DNA of 64,000 bases, from positions 62,001 through 126,000 of the forward strand of contig NZ_JOII01000015.1 in NCBI RefSeq assembly GCF_000719955.1, read 5' to 3'. Position 1 is the stretch's first letter. Each line of letters begins with the position of its first letter. The position numbers and the translations under genes were made by a program. The stretch is from Streptomyces albidoflavus. GTDB lineage: Bacteria > Actinomycetota > Actinomycetes > Streptomycetales > Streptomycetaceae. The notes below the pieces were generated by a model. It was given only the letters and a program-made list of their open reading frames with translations. It made no database searches and was not told where the DNA came from. Shown here in pieces: positions 1-12,192 of this stretch.

Positions 1-1
1 C

Positions 2-46
2 CTCGTCGCCCAGTCCCGCCAGCTGGCCCGCGCCCGGCTGAGCTGA
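2..46 (+). CDS. C-terminal tail of an upstream gene (partial)
   Basis: An open frame enters from the left edge and reads LVAQSRQLARARLS before a TGA at 44-46. Its codons have Streptomyces-type third-position G/C. It lies 114 bases before the cysteine desulfurase start on the same strand. Only 14 residues are visible, so no function can be given. Confidence 0.5.
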   Translation, partial: LVAQSRQLARARLS

Positions 47-144
47 CGGACGCCCCGGGGACCTCGGCCCAGGCATCGTGGTCCGGCCGGCCCCGCCGTG
101 GCCGGACCACGACGCCTGGCTGCCGGGGCTCCCGCGCGGGTCCG

Positions 145-160
145 TAGAATCGGCCCCACC
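145..160 (+). promoter_or_regulatory. -10-like TAGAAT close to the cysteine desulfurase start
   Basis: TAGAAT (145-150) ends 10 bases before the ATG at 161, and no Shine-Dalgarno sequence lies between. A weak -35 candidate, TGCCGG, sits 18 bases upstream. If real, the transcript would be leaderless or nearly so. Confidence 0.4.
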
Positions 161-1330
161 ATGGCCTACCTCGACCACGCCGCGACGACCCCGATGCTCC
201 CCGAAGCCGTCGAGGCGATGTCCGCCCAGCTCACCCGCACCGGTAACGCCTCCTCGCTGCACGCGGCCGGGCGCAGAGCCCGGCGCACCGCCGAGGAGGC
301 CCGGGAGACCCTCGCCGAGGCGCTCGGGGCCCGGCCCAGCGAGGTGGTGATCACCGCCGGCGGGACCGAGGCCGACAACCTCGCCGTCAAGGGGCTGTAC
401 TGGGCCCGCCGCGCCGCCGACCCGCGCCGCACCCGCGTCCTGGCCAGCCCGGTGGAGCACCACGCCGTCCTCGACGCGGTGCACTGGCTCGGCGAGCACG
501 AGGGCGCCACCGTCGAGTACCTCCCCGTCGACACCCTCGGCCGGGTCCACCCCGAGGCGCTGCGCGAAGCCCTCGCCCGGAACCCGCACGACGTGGCGCT
601 GGCCACCGTCATGTGGGCCAACAACGAGATCGGCACCGTCCAGCCGGTCACCGAACTGGCCGCCGTCGCCGCCGAGTACGAGATCCCGCTGCACGCCGAC
701 GCCGTCCAGGCCTTCGGCCAGCTCCCGCTGGAGTTCGGTGCCTCGGGCCTGGCCGCCGCCACCGTCAGCGGTCACAAGATCGGCGGGCCCTACGGCATCG
801 GCGCGCTGCTGCTGGGCCGCCAGTACACGCCGGTGCCCGTCCTGCACGGCGGCGGGCAGGAGCGGCACGTGCGCTCCGGCACCCTCGACGTGCCCGCCAT
901 CGCCTCCTTCGCCGTCGCCGGGCAGCTCGCCGCCCAGCGCCGCCCCCGCTTCGCCGAGGAGATCGGCGCGCTCCGCGACGAGCTGGTCGCCGCCGTCCAC
1001 GCCGCCGTCCCGGACGCCATCCTCGGCGGCGACCCCGACCCCGCCGGGCGGCTGCCCGCCAACGCCCACTTCACCTTCCCCGGCTGCGAGGGCGACTCCC
1101 TGCTGCTGCTCCTGGACGCCCAGGGCATCGAGTGCTCCACCGGCTCCGCCTGCACCGCGGGCGTCGCCCAGCCCAGCCACGTCCTGCTCGCCACCGGGAC
1201 CCCGCCCGACCTCGCCCGGGGCACGCTGCGCTTCTCGCTCGGCCACACCTCGACCCGCGCCGACGTCGAGGCCGTCGCCAAGGCGATCGGCCCGGCCGTG
1301 GAACGGGCCCGCAACGCCGGACTGAGCTGA
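161..1330 (+). CDS. cysteine desulfurase (NifS/IscS class V aminotransferase)
   Basis: This PLP enzyme takes sulfur from cysteine as an enzyme persulfide for tRNA thiolation or Fe-S assembly. The protein is 389 aa. It begins [16 protein letters not shown], the usual start of the family. The PLP lysine is K206 in [10 protein letters not shown], and the persulfide cysteine is C331 in [12 protein letters not shown] 161 was chosen over an upstream in-frame start at 98 because family homology begins there and a -10-like box precedes it. mnmA, which needs this sulfur, lies 0.8 kb downstream on the same strand across one oppositely oriented gene, so tRNA 2-thiouridine synthesis is a likely role (inference). 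No scaffold gene is nearby. Confidence 0.95.
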   Translation: MAYLDHAATTPMLPEAVEAMSAQLTRTGNASSLHAAGRRARRTAEEARETLAEALGARPSEVVITAGGTEADNLAVKGLYWARRAADPRRTRVLASPVEHHAVLDAVHWLGEHEGATVEYLPVDTLGRVHPEALREALARNPHDVALATVMWANNEIGTVQPVTELAAVAAEYEIPLHADAVQAFGQLPLEFGASGLAAATVSGHKIGGPYGIGALLLGRQYTPVPVLHGGGQERHVRSGTLDVPAIASFAVAGQLAAQRRPRFAEEIGALRDELVAAVHAAVPDAILGGDPDPAGRLPANAHFTFPGCEGDSLLLLLDAQGIECSTGSACTAGVAQPSHVLLATGTPPDLARGTLRFSLGHTSTRADVEAVAKAIGPAVERARNAGLS

Positions 1331-1352
1331 CCGGGCGCGGGCACCCGGCGGC

Positions 1353-2087
1353 TCACGCCCGCTCGCGCCGCTCGTCCTGCTCGCGCTCCCGCTCCAGCTG
1401 CTTCTTGGCGGCCCGGACCAGCCGCAGATAGCGGTCCCAGTCCCAGTGCGGGCCCGGGTCGGTGTGGTCGGTGCCGGGCACCTCGACGTGGCCGATGACG
1501 TGCGTCCGGTCGACGGGTATGCCGTGGCGCAGGCAGATGTCGGCGGTCAGCCGCGCCGAGCTCTCGTACATCGCGCCGGTGAAGTCCTGCGGGCGGTCCA
1601 CGAACCCCTCGTGCTCGATGCCGACCGCCCGCTCGTTGTACTCGCGGTTCCCCGCCTGGTACGCCACGTCCAGCTCGCGGATGAGCTGGGCCACCCGGCC
1701 GTCCTTGCCGACCACGTAGTGCGTGGCCGCGCGGTGCGCCGGGTCCTGGAAGACCTTGAGCGCCACCGCGTAGCTGCCCTGCACCACATGGATGATCACG
1801 CGGTCCACGGTGAAGTCGTCGGGGCGGTCCGCCCGCCGCCAGTTGGCGTCCGAGGCCGCGACCCACTCCGCCTTCGCGTAGTCCACCGCCCCCTCCACCC
1901 GGGGCTTGGAGACCCCCGGCACCTGGTACCACAGGCGGCCCAGCTGCTCTCGTGCCAGCACGCCGCCGGTGGCCGCCGCCACCCCGGCGCCGATCAGCAC
2001 CGACCGCCGCCGGAGCGTACGGCGCCGCGCGCCCTGCCCGCCGTCGGCGCCCCTGCCGGCGCCCGCACTGTGATTTCCGTTGCCCAC
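1353..2087 (-). CDS. Tat-exported N-acetylmuramoyl-L-alanine amidase (Amidase_2 family)
   Basis: A predicted zinc amidase that cleaves the bond between muramic acid and L-alanine in peptidoglycan. The protein is 244 aa. It starts VGNGNHS at GTG 2087, behind a GGGGCAGG ribosome site. A twin-arginine signal (RRRSVLIG followed by an Ala/Gly-rich stretch) sits near residue 30, so export by Tat is expected. The amidase core follows: [27 protein letters not shown] and TDPGPHWDW carry the expected His/Glu/Asp ligands. The C-terminus is highly charged ([17 protein letters not shown]). It is divergent from mnmA across 61 bases, and its 3' end faces the desulfurase. The open frame extends further upstream into mnmA, but that extension is not protein-like. 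Confidence 0.92.
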   Translation of the reverse strand: MGNGNHSAGAGRGADGGQGARRRTLRRRSVLIGAGVAAATGGVLAREQLGRLWYQVPGVSKPRVEGAVDYAKAEWVAASDANWRRADRPDDFTVDRVIIHVVQGSYAVALKVFQDPAHRAATHYVVGKDGRVAQLIRELDVAYQAGNREYNERAVGIEHEGFVDRPQDFTGAMYESSARLTADICLRHGIPVDRTHVIGHVEVPGTDHTDPGPHWDWDRYLRLVRAAKKQLEREREQDERRERA

Positions 2088-2110
2088 GCCTGCCCCAACG
2101 CCTACGCGAG

Positions 2111-2139
2111 GGACATTCGTTCCCGCGCCCCCGTACCCT
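2111..2139 (+). promoter_or_regulatory. probable mnmA promoter
   Basis: GGACAT (2111-2116), a 17-base spacer and TACCCT (2134-2139) fit an actinobacterial sigma70-type promoter. The mnmA ATG is at 2149, leaving a very short leader without a Shine-Dalgarno sequence. The site lies in the 61-base divergent gap with the amidase. Confidence 0.5.
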
Positions 2140-2148
2140 GGACGGGCT

Positions 2149-3294
2149 ATGACTGAGACCTCCCCGCGCACCGAGAACCCGCCGCGCCCCCTGAGGGTGC
2201 TCGCCGCGATGTCCGGCGGTGTGGACTCCGCCGTCGCCGCCGCCCGCGCCGCCGAAGCAGGCCACGACGTGACCGGCGTCCACCTGGCGCTCTCCGCCAA
2301 CCCGCAGTCCTTCCGGACCGGTGCGCGCGGCTGCTGCACCATCGAGGACTCCCGCGACGCCCGCCGCGCCGCCGACGTGATCGGCATCCCCTTCTACGTC
2401 TGGGACCTCGCCGAACGCTTCCGCGAGGACGTGGTGGAGGACTTCGTCGCCGAGTACGAGGCCGGGCGCACCCCCAACCCCTGCCTGCGGTGCAACGAGA
2501 AGATCAAGTTCGCCGCCCTCCTCGACAAGGCCCTCGCCCTCGGCTTCGACGCCGTCTGCACCGGCCACTACGCCACCGTCGTCACCCGCGAGGACGGCTC
2601 CCGCGAGCTGCACCGCGCCTCCGACATGGCCAAGGACCAGAGCTACGTCCTCGGCGTCCTCGACGAGCGGCAGCTCGCCCACGCCCTCTTCCCGCTCGGG
2701 GACACCCTCACCACCAAGGACGAGATCCGCGCCGAGGCCGAGCGCCGGGGCCTGGCCGTCGCGAAGAAGCCCGACAGCCACGACATCTGCTTCATCGCCG
2801 ACGGCGACACCCGCGGCTTCCTCGCCGGGCGCCTGGGCACCGCCGAGGGCGACATCCTCGACGAGGCCGGGCAGAAGGTCGGCACCCACGAGGGCGCCTA
2901 CGGCTACACCATCGGCCAGCGCAAGGGCCTGCGGATCGGCACCCCGGCCGCCGACGGCAAGCCCCGCTACGTCCTGGACATCTCCCCGGTCGACAACACC
3001 GTCACCGTCGGCCCCGCCGCCGCCCTCGACGTCACCGGGCTCACCGCCATCCGCCCTCGCTGGTGCGGCACCCCGCCCGAGGGCAGCGGCCGCTACACCG
3101 CGCAGCTGCGCGCCCACGGCGAGGAGACCCCCGTCACCGCCGAGGTGCGCGAGGGCGAGCTGACCGTCACCTTCGACGAGCCGGTCCGCGGCGTCGCCCC
3201 CGGCCAGGCCGTCGTCCTCTACGACGGCAGCCGTGTGGTCGGCTCCGCCACCATCGCCGCCACCCGCCGCGCCGGGGCCGTCCCGGCGGCCTGA
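2149..3294 (+). CDS. mnmA: tRNA-specific 2-thiouridylase
   Basis: MnmA adenylates and thiolates U34 of Lys, Glu and Gln tRNAs, using sulfur relayed from a cysteine desulfurase. The protein is 381 aa. The PP-loop SGGVDSA is at residues 22-28. The catalytic cysteines are visible: C112 in NPCLRCN and C214 in [13 protein letters not shown]115 completes the CxxC-like pair found in this branch. GTIGQRKG-type and C-terminal beta-barrel segments follow. The ATG at 2149 fits the promoter at 2111-2139; in-frame upstream codons lie inside the divergent gap. A strong hairpin follows the gene. The cysteine desulfurase upstream is the likely sulfur donor (inference). Confidence 0.97.
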   Translation: MTETSPRTENPPRPLRVLAAMSGGVDSAVAAARAAEAGHDVTGVHLALSANPQSFRTGARGCCTIEDSRDARRAADVIGIPFYVWDLAERFREDVVEDFVAEYEAGRTPNPCLRCNEKIKFAALLDKALALGFDAVCTGHYATVVTREDGSRELHRASDMAKDQSYVLGVLDERQLAHALFPLGDTLTTKDEIRAEAERRGLAVAKKPDSHDICFIADGDTRGFLAGRLGTAEGDILDEAGQKVGTHEGAYGYTIGQRKGLRIGTPAADGKPRYVLDISPVDNTVTVGPAAALDVTGLTAIRPRWCGTPPEGSGRYTAQLRAHGEETPVTAEVREGELTVTFDEPVRGVAPGQAVVLYDGSRVVGSATIAATRRAGAVPAA

Positions 3295-3306
3295 CGGACC
3301 CGCCGG

Positions 3307-3338
3307 GCCGTGCGGCGGGGCCGCTCCCGCCGCACGGC
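3307..3338. terminator. bidirectional terminator between mnmA and the hydrolase
   Basis: GCCGTGCGGCGGG (3307-3319) and CCCGCCGCACGGC (3326-3338) form a perfect 13-bp stem with a 6-base loop. It lies exactly between two convergent stop codons. There is no U-tract, as is common in high-GC genomes. Confidence 0.85.
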
Positions 3339-4115
3339 TCAGGGCAGCAGGAACTCCCGCAGGGCCGCCGCCACCGCCTCGGGCGCCACGTCGTGGGTCT
3401 GCCCGCCCAGCTCGCGGTACCTGCCCTCCGGCAGGGCCTCGGCCACCGTCCGGGCCGCCTCGGTCATCGCGGGCGGGCTCGCCGAACCGGCCATCACCAG
3501 CGCCGGAACCGGCACCAGGGCGAGCCGGTCCAGCGGCGGCGCGCCGTCGCCCAGCAGCTCGTCGTCGTAGGCGAGGGTCGGTGCCACCGCCTCCAGACCG
3601 GGCCAGGCGGGGGACCGGCGGGCCCCCGCGATCATCTCCGGCGGCAGCCCGATGCGGGTCATGAACAGCTCCACCGCCCCGCCCCGGTCGTCCGCCGCCA
3701 GCAGCGCCACCAGCCGCGAGCGGTACGCCTCCCGCCGCGAGGGGTCCGCCTCGCCGACGGTGAACGGCGGCTCGTACAGCGCCACCCGGCTCACCGCCGT
3801 CCCCGCCGACGCCGCGTGCAGCGCCAGCGCCGCCCCCGAGGAGACCCCGTAGAGCGCGGCAGGGCCGCCCACCGCGCGGATCACCTCGGCCAGGTCCTCC
3901 ACCTCGCGGCCGACCGCGTACGGCCGTGTGTCGCCGCTGCGGCCGCGCCCGCGCCGGTCGTAGGTCACCACCGTGAAGCTGTCGGCGAGCAGCCCGGCCA
4001 GCGGCGCCGCGTGCTCCCCGGCCGTCATCGCCCCGCCGACCAGCACCAGCGCCGGGCCGCTGCCCCGTGTCCCGTAGGCGATCGGCGTGCCGTCCCGGGA
4101 AACCACCGTGTCCAT
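3339..4115 (-). CDS. alpha/beta hydrolase
   Basis: A 258-aa alpha/beta hydrolase. It starts MDTVVSRDGTPIAYG at ATG 4115, behind GAGG at a good distance; an in-frame start at 4151 lacks support. The oxyanion region is LVLVGGAMTAG. The nucleophile elbow is GVSSG, and the late histidine is in GGQTHDVAPE. DRRGRGRSG is typical of the epoxide hydrolase/haloperoxidase-like branch. Substrate cannot be read from the sequence. It is convergent with mnmA and shares its terminator. Confidence 0.88.
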   Translation of the reverse strand: MDTVVSRDGTPIAYGTRGSGPALVLVGGAMTAGEHAAPLAGLLADSFTVVTYDRRGRGRSGDTRPYAVGREVEDLAEVIRAVGGPAALYGVSSGAALALHAASAGTAVSRVALYEPPFTVGEADPSRREAYRSRLVALLAADDRGGAVELFMTRIGLPPEMIAGARRSPAWPGLEAVAPTLAYDDELLGDGAPPLDRLALVPVPALVMAGSASPPAMTEAARTVAEALPEGRYRELGGQTHDVAPEAVAAALREFLLP

Positions 4116-4170
4116 ACCGGCAGCCTCGCCCGAAGACCCGCCGCCCACCACCCGGGCCGCACCCGTCAGG

Positions 4171-4533
4171 TCACCCGGCGGGCTCCGCCACCACCTCCGT
4201 CTCGTAGAAGCAGAAGTGGTCCCTGATCTCCGCGACCGCCTCGATCGGCTCCGGATAGGCCCACACCAGATCCGGCTCGCCCGGCAGCGACCAGTACGAG
4301 GCCGTGCCCTTGAAGGGGCAGACCGTGTGCGTCTCCGAAGGCGTGAGCAGGTCGGTGCGGACGTCCTCGGGCGGCAGGTAGTACCGGACGGGCAGCCCCG
4401 TCTCGCGCAGCAGCAGCGGGCGGCGGCTCTCCGCCACCACCTGCCCGTCCCGCACCACCCGCACGTGCACCGGGGCCTGCTCGACGGTGATGCGGTGACC
4501 GCGTGCCGTGTCGTCTCCGTGTCCCTGAGTCAT
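4171..4533 (-). CDS. DUF427 domain protein
   Basis: A 120-aa protein of the DUF427 family, known by VRVVRDGQVVAES, the YYLPPEDVR stretch and CPFKGTASYW. These small beta-rich proteins are common in actinobacteria and have no firm biochemical role that I know of. ATG 4533 (MTQGHGDDT) is preferred over an in-frame codon at 4626, which would overlap the divergent gene. The gene precedes the hydrolase on the minus strand with a 55-base gap, so co-transcription is possible. Confidence 0.85.
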   Translation of the reverse strand: MTQGHGDDTARGHRITVEQAPVHVRVVRDGQVVAESRRPLLLRETGLPVRYYLPPEDVRTDLLTPSETHTVCPFKGTASYWSLPGEPDLVWAYPEPIEAVAEIRDHFCFYETEVVAEPAG

Positions 4534-4606
4534 GGGGTCGACCGTACTCCCGCCCGCCGACAACCCCTGTCCGGTACGCGGCTTCTGCGCCGCGGCGGAC
4601 GGGCGG

Positions 4607-4612
4607 TAAGTT
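4607..4612 (+). promoter_or_regulatory. -10 element TAAGTT of a likely leaderless transcript
   Basis: TAAGTT ends 6 bases before the ATG at 4619, and no ribosome site precedes that ATG. This spacing puts the transcription start at or next to the start codon. No good -35 is visible. Confidence 0.45.
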
Positions 4613-4618
4613 GCGGGC

Positions 4619-5167
4619 ATGAACATATGCGTCTTCCTGTCCGCCGCCGACCTGCCCGAGCGCTACACCCGGCCCGCCCGCGAGTTCGCCGAACTCCTCG
4701 GCAAGGGCGGCCACACCCTGGTGTGGGGCGGCTCCGACAAGGGACTCATGAAGGTCGTGGCGGACGGCGTCGAGCAGTCCGGCGGCAAGCTCCTCGGCGT
4801 CTCGGTGGAATTCCTCGCCGCCTCCGCGCGCCCGGTCCCCGCCGAGTCCGGCGAGATGATCATCACCGCCGACCTGGCCGAGCGGAAGGCGCAGCTCCTC
4901 GCCCGCGCCGACGCCGTCGTCATCATGGTGGGCGGCACCGGCACCCTCGACGAGGCCACCGAGATCCTCGAACTCAAGAAGCACGGCATGCACACCAAGC
5001 CCGTCGTCCTGCTCAACACCGCGGGCTTCTACGACGGCCTGCGCGAGCAGTTCCAGCGGATGGAGGACGAGGGGTTCCTGCCGCTGCCCCTGACCGAACT
5101 GGTCCTCTTCGCCGAGGAGCCCGTCGGCGCCCTCGCCCACCTGGAGGAGAGCGCGGGGGTCCAGTAG
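4619..5167 (+). CDS. LOG-family Rossmann protein (TIGR00730, cytokinin riboside 5'-monophosphate phosphoribohydrolase type)
   Basis: A 182-aa LOG-like protein. The family releases free base from nucleoside 5'-monophosphates; the natural substrate in bacteria is often unknown. It starts MNICVFLSAAD. Family features are GGSDKGLMKVVADG, AERKAQL (the usual site is HERK) and VGGTGTLDEATE, which matches PGGxGTxxE except for V in place of P. The gene is divergent from DUF427, and its start is apparently leaderless. The SDR gene follows after 34 bases on the same strand and may be co-transcribed. Confidence 0.9.
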   Translation: MNICVFLSAADLPERYTRPAREFAELLGKGGHTLVWGGSDKGLMKVVADGVEQSGGKLLGVSVEFLAASARPVPAESGEMIITADLAERKAQLLARADAVVIMVGGTGTLDEATEILELKKHGMHTKPVVLLNTAGFYDGLREQFQRMEDEGFLPLPLTELVLFAEEPVGALAHLEESAGVQ

Positions 5168-5201
5168 GAGCGGTACGGCGCCCGGTGGGATCATGCGGGC
5201 C

Positions 5202-5891
5202 ATGGCTACTCATGTGATCACCGGCGCCGGTTCCGGCATCGGCGCCGCCGTCGCCCGCCGCCTCCACGAGCGCGGCGACCACCTCGTCCTCGTCGCCCGC
5301 GACGCCGGCCGCGCCCGCGAACTGGCCGCCGCCCACCCCGGCGCCGAGACCCTCGTCGCCGACCTCGCCGACCCCGACCGGATCTCCTGGGCCCTCTCCC
5401 ACCAGACCCTCCCCGACCGCATCGACTCGCTGCTGCACATCGCGGGCGTCGTCGACCTCGGCACCGTCGGCGAACTCACCCCCAAGACCTGGCGCCACCA
5501 GATCGACGTCAACCTCCTCGCCCCCGCCGAACTGACCCGCCACTTCCTGCCGCAGCTGCGCCTCACCCACGGCCACGTCGTCTTCGTCAACTCCGGCGCC
5601 GGCCTCAACGCCAACGGCGGCTGGGCCGCCTACGCCGCCGCCAAGCACGGCCTCAAGGCCCTCGCCGACGCCCTGCGCCAGGAGGAGCAGGAGCACGGCG
5701 TCCGCGTCACCTCCGTCTACCCGGGCCGCACCGCCAGCGCCATGCAGCAGAAGATCCACCAGCAGGAGGGCAAGGAGTACGACCCCGACCGCTGGATCAG
5801 CCCCGAGTCGGTGGCCACCACCCTGCTCACCGCGCTCGACCTGCCCGCCGACGCCGTCATCAACGACGTCAGCATCCGCCCGGGCGGCTGA
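5202..5891 (+). CDS. short-chain dehydrogenase/reductase
   Basis: A 229-aa classical SDR. The cofactor motif TGAGSGIGA is at residues 6-14. The structural motif is NSGAG, and the catalytic YAAAK is present. ATG 5202 (MATHVITGAGSG) is preferred over an in-frame ATG three codons earlier, because the beta-strand of the Rossmann fold begins directly. The acidic residue after beta-2 is replaced by ARDAGRARE, which suggests NADPH use (inference). Substrate is unknown. Confidence 0.92.
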   Translation: MATHVITGAGSGIGAAVARRLHERGDHLVLVARDAGRARELAAAHPGAETLVADLADPDRISWALSHQTLPDRIDSLLHIAGVVDLGTVGELTPKTWRHQIDVNLLAPAELTRHFLPQLRLTHGHVVFVNSGAGLNANGGWAAYAAAKHGLKALADALRQEEQEHGVRVTSVYPGRTASAMQQKIHQQEGKEYDPDRWISPESVATTLLTALDLPADAVINDVSIRPGG

Positions 5892-5959
5892 CCCGACCCC
5901 GCCGGGACGGCCCGGCGCCGCACCCCGCCCTGCCGGGGCCGGCGCCGCCCCGGGGCCCG

Positions 5960-5965
5960 TAGCCT
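5960..5965 (+). promoter_or_regulatory. -10 element TAGCCT before the methionine synthase-like gene
   Basis: TAGCCT ends 7 bases before the GTG at 5973, and no Shine-Dalgarno sequence is present. This again is the geometry of a leaderless transcript. No clear -35 is seen in the very GC-rich upstream bases. Confidence 0.45.
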
Positions 5966-5972
5966 GTCCGGC

Positions 5973-9193
<3,221 letters not shown>

Positions 9194-9420
9194 CCTCCGC
9201 GAGCCACCCGTTCGGCGCATACCAGATGCATCGGGGTGGCCAGGTCTCATTCGGGCAACCGTCCCCGACCGGTGCCCGTGAAGGCCCTGAGCGGCCTACT
9301 GTTGGGGGACGCGCCTCGCGGTGCCCGGCCGGCTCACGGGGCCGGCCGGGCACCCGGGCGGTGACAGTCAAGGCCGTCGGCCCCGCACCCGCGGCACGTG
9401 TCGGCCGGGAGAGGGACGGA

Positions 9421-11589
9421 ATGGAACCGACCGAGAGCGCCGCACCGGCCTCATGGCCGCGTCTGCGCCGCACCATTGCCGCGCGCACCGGCCCGCGTCG
9501 GGCCCCGTACGGCCCCGGCCGCGCCGAGGGCGTCACGCCGCTGCTCCCGATCGCCGTCATCGCGCTCGCCGCCGTCCTCCTCGCCACCGGCATCGGCCGC
9601 GCCGTCGCCACCGGCCACGCCCTCTTCCCGGCGGGCGCCGCCGGGTGGGCGCTCGCCGTTCTCACCGGCATCGTCGTCGGCCACCTCGTCGCCCTCGGCC
9701 GCGACCGCTGGTGGGGCGGGACCGGCTCCGGCGCCGCCCTGACCCTCGCCGTCCTGCTGCTCTACGGCTGGGTCCCGGCCGGGCTGGTCAGCATCACCGT
9801 CGTCGTCCTCGTCGGCGTCGCCCGCAGGCACCGCTGGCGCCAGGGCCTGCTGCACGGCGCCGTCGACATCCTCGGCATCGCCGCCGCCGCCCTGCTGCTG
9901 ACCCTCACCGGCGTCACCCCCAGCGTCGAGACACCCTGGGACCCGCGCAGCTGGACCCTGGCCACCGGCGCCGGCGTCCTCTTCGCCGCCGCCGGATACC
10001 TGCTGATGACCCGCCTGCTGCTCTGGCTGGTCCACACCCCGAACCCGGGCACCCTGCCCACCGTCACCCGCACCGCGGTGATCCGGCAGAGCCTCGTGGG
10101 CGTCGCCCTGCTCGGCATCGCCCCGCTGATCTGCGTGGTCGCCGTCGCCCTGCCGGTGCTGCTGCCGCTCTTCTCCATCCCGCTGATCGCCCTCGACTCC
10201 ACCCTCTGGATCGCCCGCGCCCGCGCCGAGGAACAGCTCCGCGACCCGCTCACCGGCCTGCCCAACCGCCAGTGGCTGCTGGAGCGGATCTGGACCGCCC
10301 TCGACGAGGCCGAACAGGCCGGGACCCGCTCCGCGCTGCTCCTCATCGACCTCGACCGGTTCCGCTCGGTCAACGACACCCTCGGCCACCTCGCCGGCGA
10401 CCGGCTCCTGCTGCAGATAGCGGAACGGCTGCGCCCCGCACTGCCGCGCGGCGCCGAGGCGGCCCGGCTCGGCGGCGACGAGTTCGCCGTCCTGCTGCCC
10501 GTCGCCGCCTCCACCACCGCCGCCCAGCGCGTCGCCCGCCGCCTCGTCTCCGAACTCGGCTCCCCGCTCGACCTGGACGGCCTCACCCTCGTCCTGGAGG
10601 CCAGCGCCGGGGTCGCCGTCTACCCGGACCACGCCCAGGACGCCGAAGGGCTGCTGCGCCGGGCCGACGTCGCGATGTACCAGGCCAAGCGGGACCGCAC
10701 CGGCGTCGAGGTCTACGAGTCCAAGCGGGACTCCAACACCCCCGACCGCCTCGGCCTCCTCGGCGACCTGCGCCGGGCGCTGGACGCCGGCGAGGTCGAG
10801 CTGCACTACCAGCCCAAGGTCCGCTTCGACGGCCACGTCGCCGGGCTGGAGGCGCTGGTGCGCTGGGTCCACCCGGAGCGCGGCCGCGTCCCCCCGGACG
10901 AGTTCATCGCCATCGCCGAGTCCTCCGGGCTGATGCCGCACCTCACCGAGTACGTCCTGGAGACCGCGCTCGGCCAGGTCGCCCGCTGGCGCGCCCAGGG
11001 GCTCAACGTGCCGGTGGCGGTCAACGTCTCCCCGCGCGACGTCCACAGCCCCGGCTTCGCGGGCGCCGTCGCGGCCCGGCTCGCCCGGCACGGCGTACCG
11101 GCCGGGGCGCTCCAGCTGGAGATAACGGAGCACGTCCTGCTGGAGGACCCACAGCGGGCCGCCGACACCCTCGCCGGGCTGACCGGGCACGGCGTGAAGA
11201 TGTCCCTGGACGACTTCGGCACCGGCTACTCCTCCCTCGTCCACCTGCGGCGGCTGCCGGTCAGCGAGCTGAAGATCGACCGCAGCTTCGTCGCCCGGCT
11301 CGCCGTCGACACCGAGGACGCGGAGATCGTGCGGTGCACCGTCGACCTCGCCCACTCGCTGGGGCTGCTCGTCGTCGCCGAGGGCGTCGAGGACGACGAG
11401 ACCTGGGAGCGGCTGCGCGACCTGGGGTGCGATGCGGTGCAGGGGTGGCTGGTCGCTGCCGCGATGCCCGCAGGGGAGACGACGGCCTGGTTGCGGGCCC
11501 GGGGGGCCCGGGGGTGGCGGCGGCCGGCGGAGATCGCCGCCGAGGCGGCGGAGGCCGGGCGGGCCGTTCGGTCCGGGCCCCCGCAGTAA
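9421..11589 (+). CDS. rmdB: membrane GGDEF-EAL c-di-GMP enzyme RmdB
   Basis: A 722-aa bifunctional c-di-GMP protein. About six or seven membrane segments occupy roughly residues 40-270. A GGDEF domain follows ([11 protein letters not shown] and [12 protein letters not shown]); the inhibitory RxxD site is not canonical (RGAE). The EAL domain has every key motif: [33 protein letters not shown] and VAEGVE. Phosphodiesterase activity is therefore expected. Its place directly after ligA matches SCO5495, described as RmdB, a phosphodiesterase affecting aerial development (recalled). ATG 9421 is used; the frame is open back to 9190 but that part looks non-coding. Confidence 0.9.
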   Translation: MEPTESAAPASWPRLRRTIAARTGPRRAPYGPGRAEGVTPLLPIAVIALAAVLLATGIGRAVATGHALFPAGAAGWALAVLTGIVVGHLVALGRDRWWGGTGSGAALTLAVLLLYGWVPAGLVSITVVVLVGVARRHRWRQGLLHGAVDILGIAAAALLLTLTGVTPSVETPWDPRSWTLATGAGVLFAAAGYLLMTRLLLWLVHTPNPGTLPTVTRTAVIRQSLVGVALLGIAPLICVVAVALPVLLPLFSIPLIALDSTLWIARARAEEQLRDPLTGLPNRQWLLERIWTALDEAEQAGTRSALLLIDLDRFRSVNDTLGHLAGDRLLLQIAERLRPALPRGAEAARLGGDEFAVLLPVAASTTAAQRVARRLVSELGSPLDLDGLTLVLEASAGVAVYPDHAQDAEGLLRRADVAMYQAKRDRTGVEVYESKRDSNTPDRLGLLGDLRRALDAGEVELHYQPKVRFDGHVAGLEALVRWVHPERGRVPPDEFIAIAESSGLMPHLTEYVLETALGQVARWRAQGLNVPVAVNVSPRDVHSPGFAGAVAARLARHGVPAGALQLEITEHVLLEDPQRAADTLAGLTGHGVKMSLDDFGTGYSSLVHLRRLPVSELKIDRSFVARLAVDTEDAEIVRCTVDLAHSLGLLVVAEGVEDDETWERLRDLGCDAVQGWLVAAAMPAGETTAWLRARGARGWRRPAEIAAEAAEAGRAVRSGPPQ

Positions 11590-11664
11590 CGTTCGCCCCT
11601 CCCGGGCGCCGGGAGTGGGGTGCGGGCCGCCTGCCCGCGCGGGTCATCGAGGGCCTCAAGCGCC

Positions 11665-11754
11665 GGCCGGGCTGGAGTTGGCCGGGCTGGAGTTGGCCGG
11701 GCTGGGGTTGGCCGGGCTGGGGTTGGTCTGGCTGGGGTCGGCCGGGTGGGATCT
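11665..11754 (+). repeat. 15-bp tandem repeat, six units
   Basis: Six adjacent 15-base units follow the pattern GGCCGGGCTGGAGTT. Units 1 and 2 are identical, units 3 and 4 carry GGGTT, and units 5 and 6 have drifted. They lie in the 301-base gap between rmdB and gatC, just after CTCAAGCGCCGGCCGGGCTG. I recall that motif from dispersed Streptomyces repeats. The array is strongly G-rich on this strand. The rest of the gap holds only G-rich sequence and a weak promoter. Confidence 0.85.
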
Positions 11755-11843
11755 GGCGGGATCTGGTGGGGGGTTTCGGGGGCTGGGGGGTCGCCTGAGT
11801 GGGGGATCGTGGGAGCGTTTCGTCGGGGGGTGGTGCGGCCCCA

Positions 11844-11849
11844 TAGGAT
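11844..11849 (+). promoter_or_regulatory. possible -10 of the gatCAB operon
   Basis: TAGGAT lies 41 bases before the gatC ATG, in the only less G-rich stretch of the gap. A TTTCGT 20 bases upstream is a poor -35 at a poor distance, so the call is weak. Confidence 0.3.
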
Positions 11850-11890
11850 TGGGGTCGCACATCCGCCACTCTCACCCTGAGGATCGCCGC

Positions 11891-12187
11891 ATGCCTGGCA
11901 TCACGCGCGAGGAGGTCGCTCACCTCGCTCGGCTGGCGCGTCTGGAGCTGAAGGCCGAAGAGCTCGAACACTTCGCCGGACAGCTCGACGACATTCTCGG
12001 CGCGGTCGCCCGCGTCTCGGAAGTCGCCGGACAAGACGTACCGCCGACCTCCCACCCGCTGCCGATGACGAACGTCATGCGCGCGGACGAGGTCCGTCCG
12101 TCGCTCACCCCGGAGCAGGCGCTCTCCGGCGCGCCCGCCCAGGAGCAGCAGCGTTTCAAGGTGCCGCAGATCCTCGGGGAGGACTGA
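11891..12187 (+). CDS. gatC: Asp-tRNA(Asn)/Glu-tRNA(Gln) amidotransferase subunit C
   Basis: GatC stabilises the GatAB amidotransferase, which corrects misacylated Glu-tRNA(Gln) and Asp-tRNA(Asn). The 98-aa length is typical. It begins [20 protein letters not shown], and the [18 protein letters not shown] segment that wraps around GatA is present. The start is the ATG at 11891; the frame upstream is the G-rich repeat. gatA follows after 5 bases. Confidence 0.95.
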   Translation: MPGITREEVAHLARLARLELKAEELEHFAGQLDDILGAVARVSEVAGQDVPPTSHPLPMTNVMRADEVRPSLTPEQALSGAPAQEQQRFKVPQILGED

Positions 12188-12192
12188 CCGCC

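Noticed and set aside
5900..5972. SAM or cobalamin riboswitch before the methionine synthase-like gene
   Set aside because: Only 81 bases separate the genes and the -10 lies 7 bases before the start, leaving no room for a leader.
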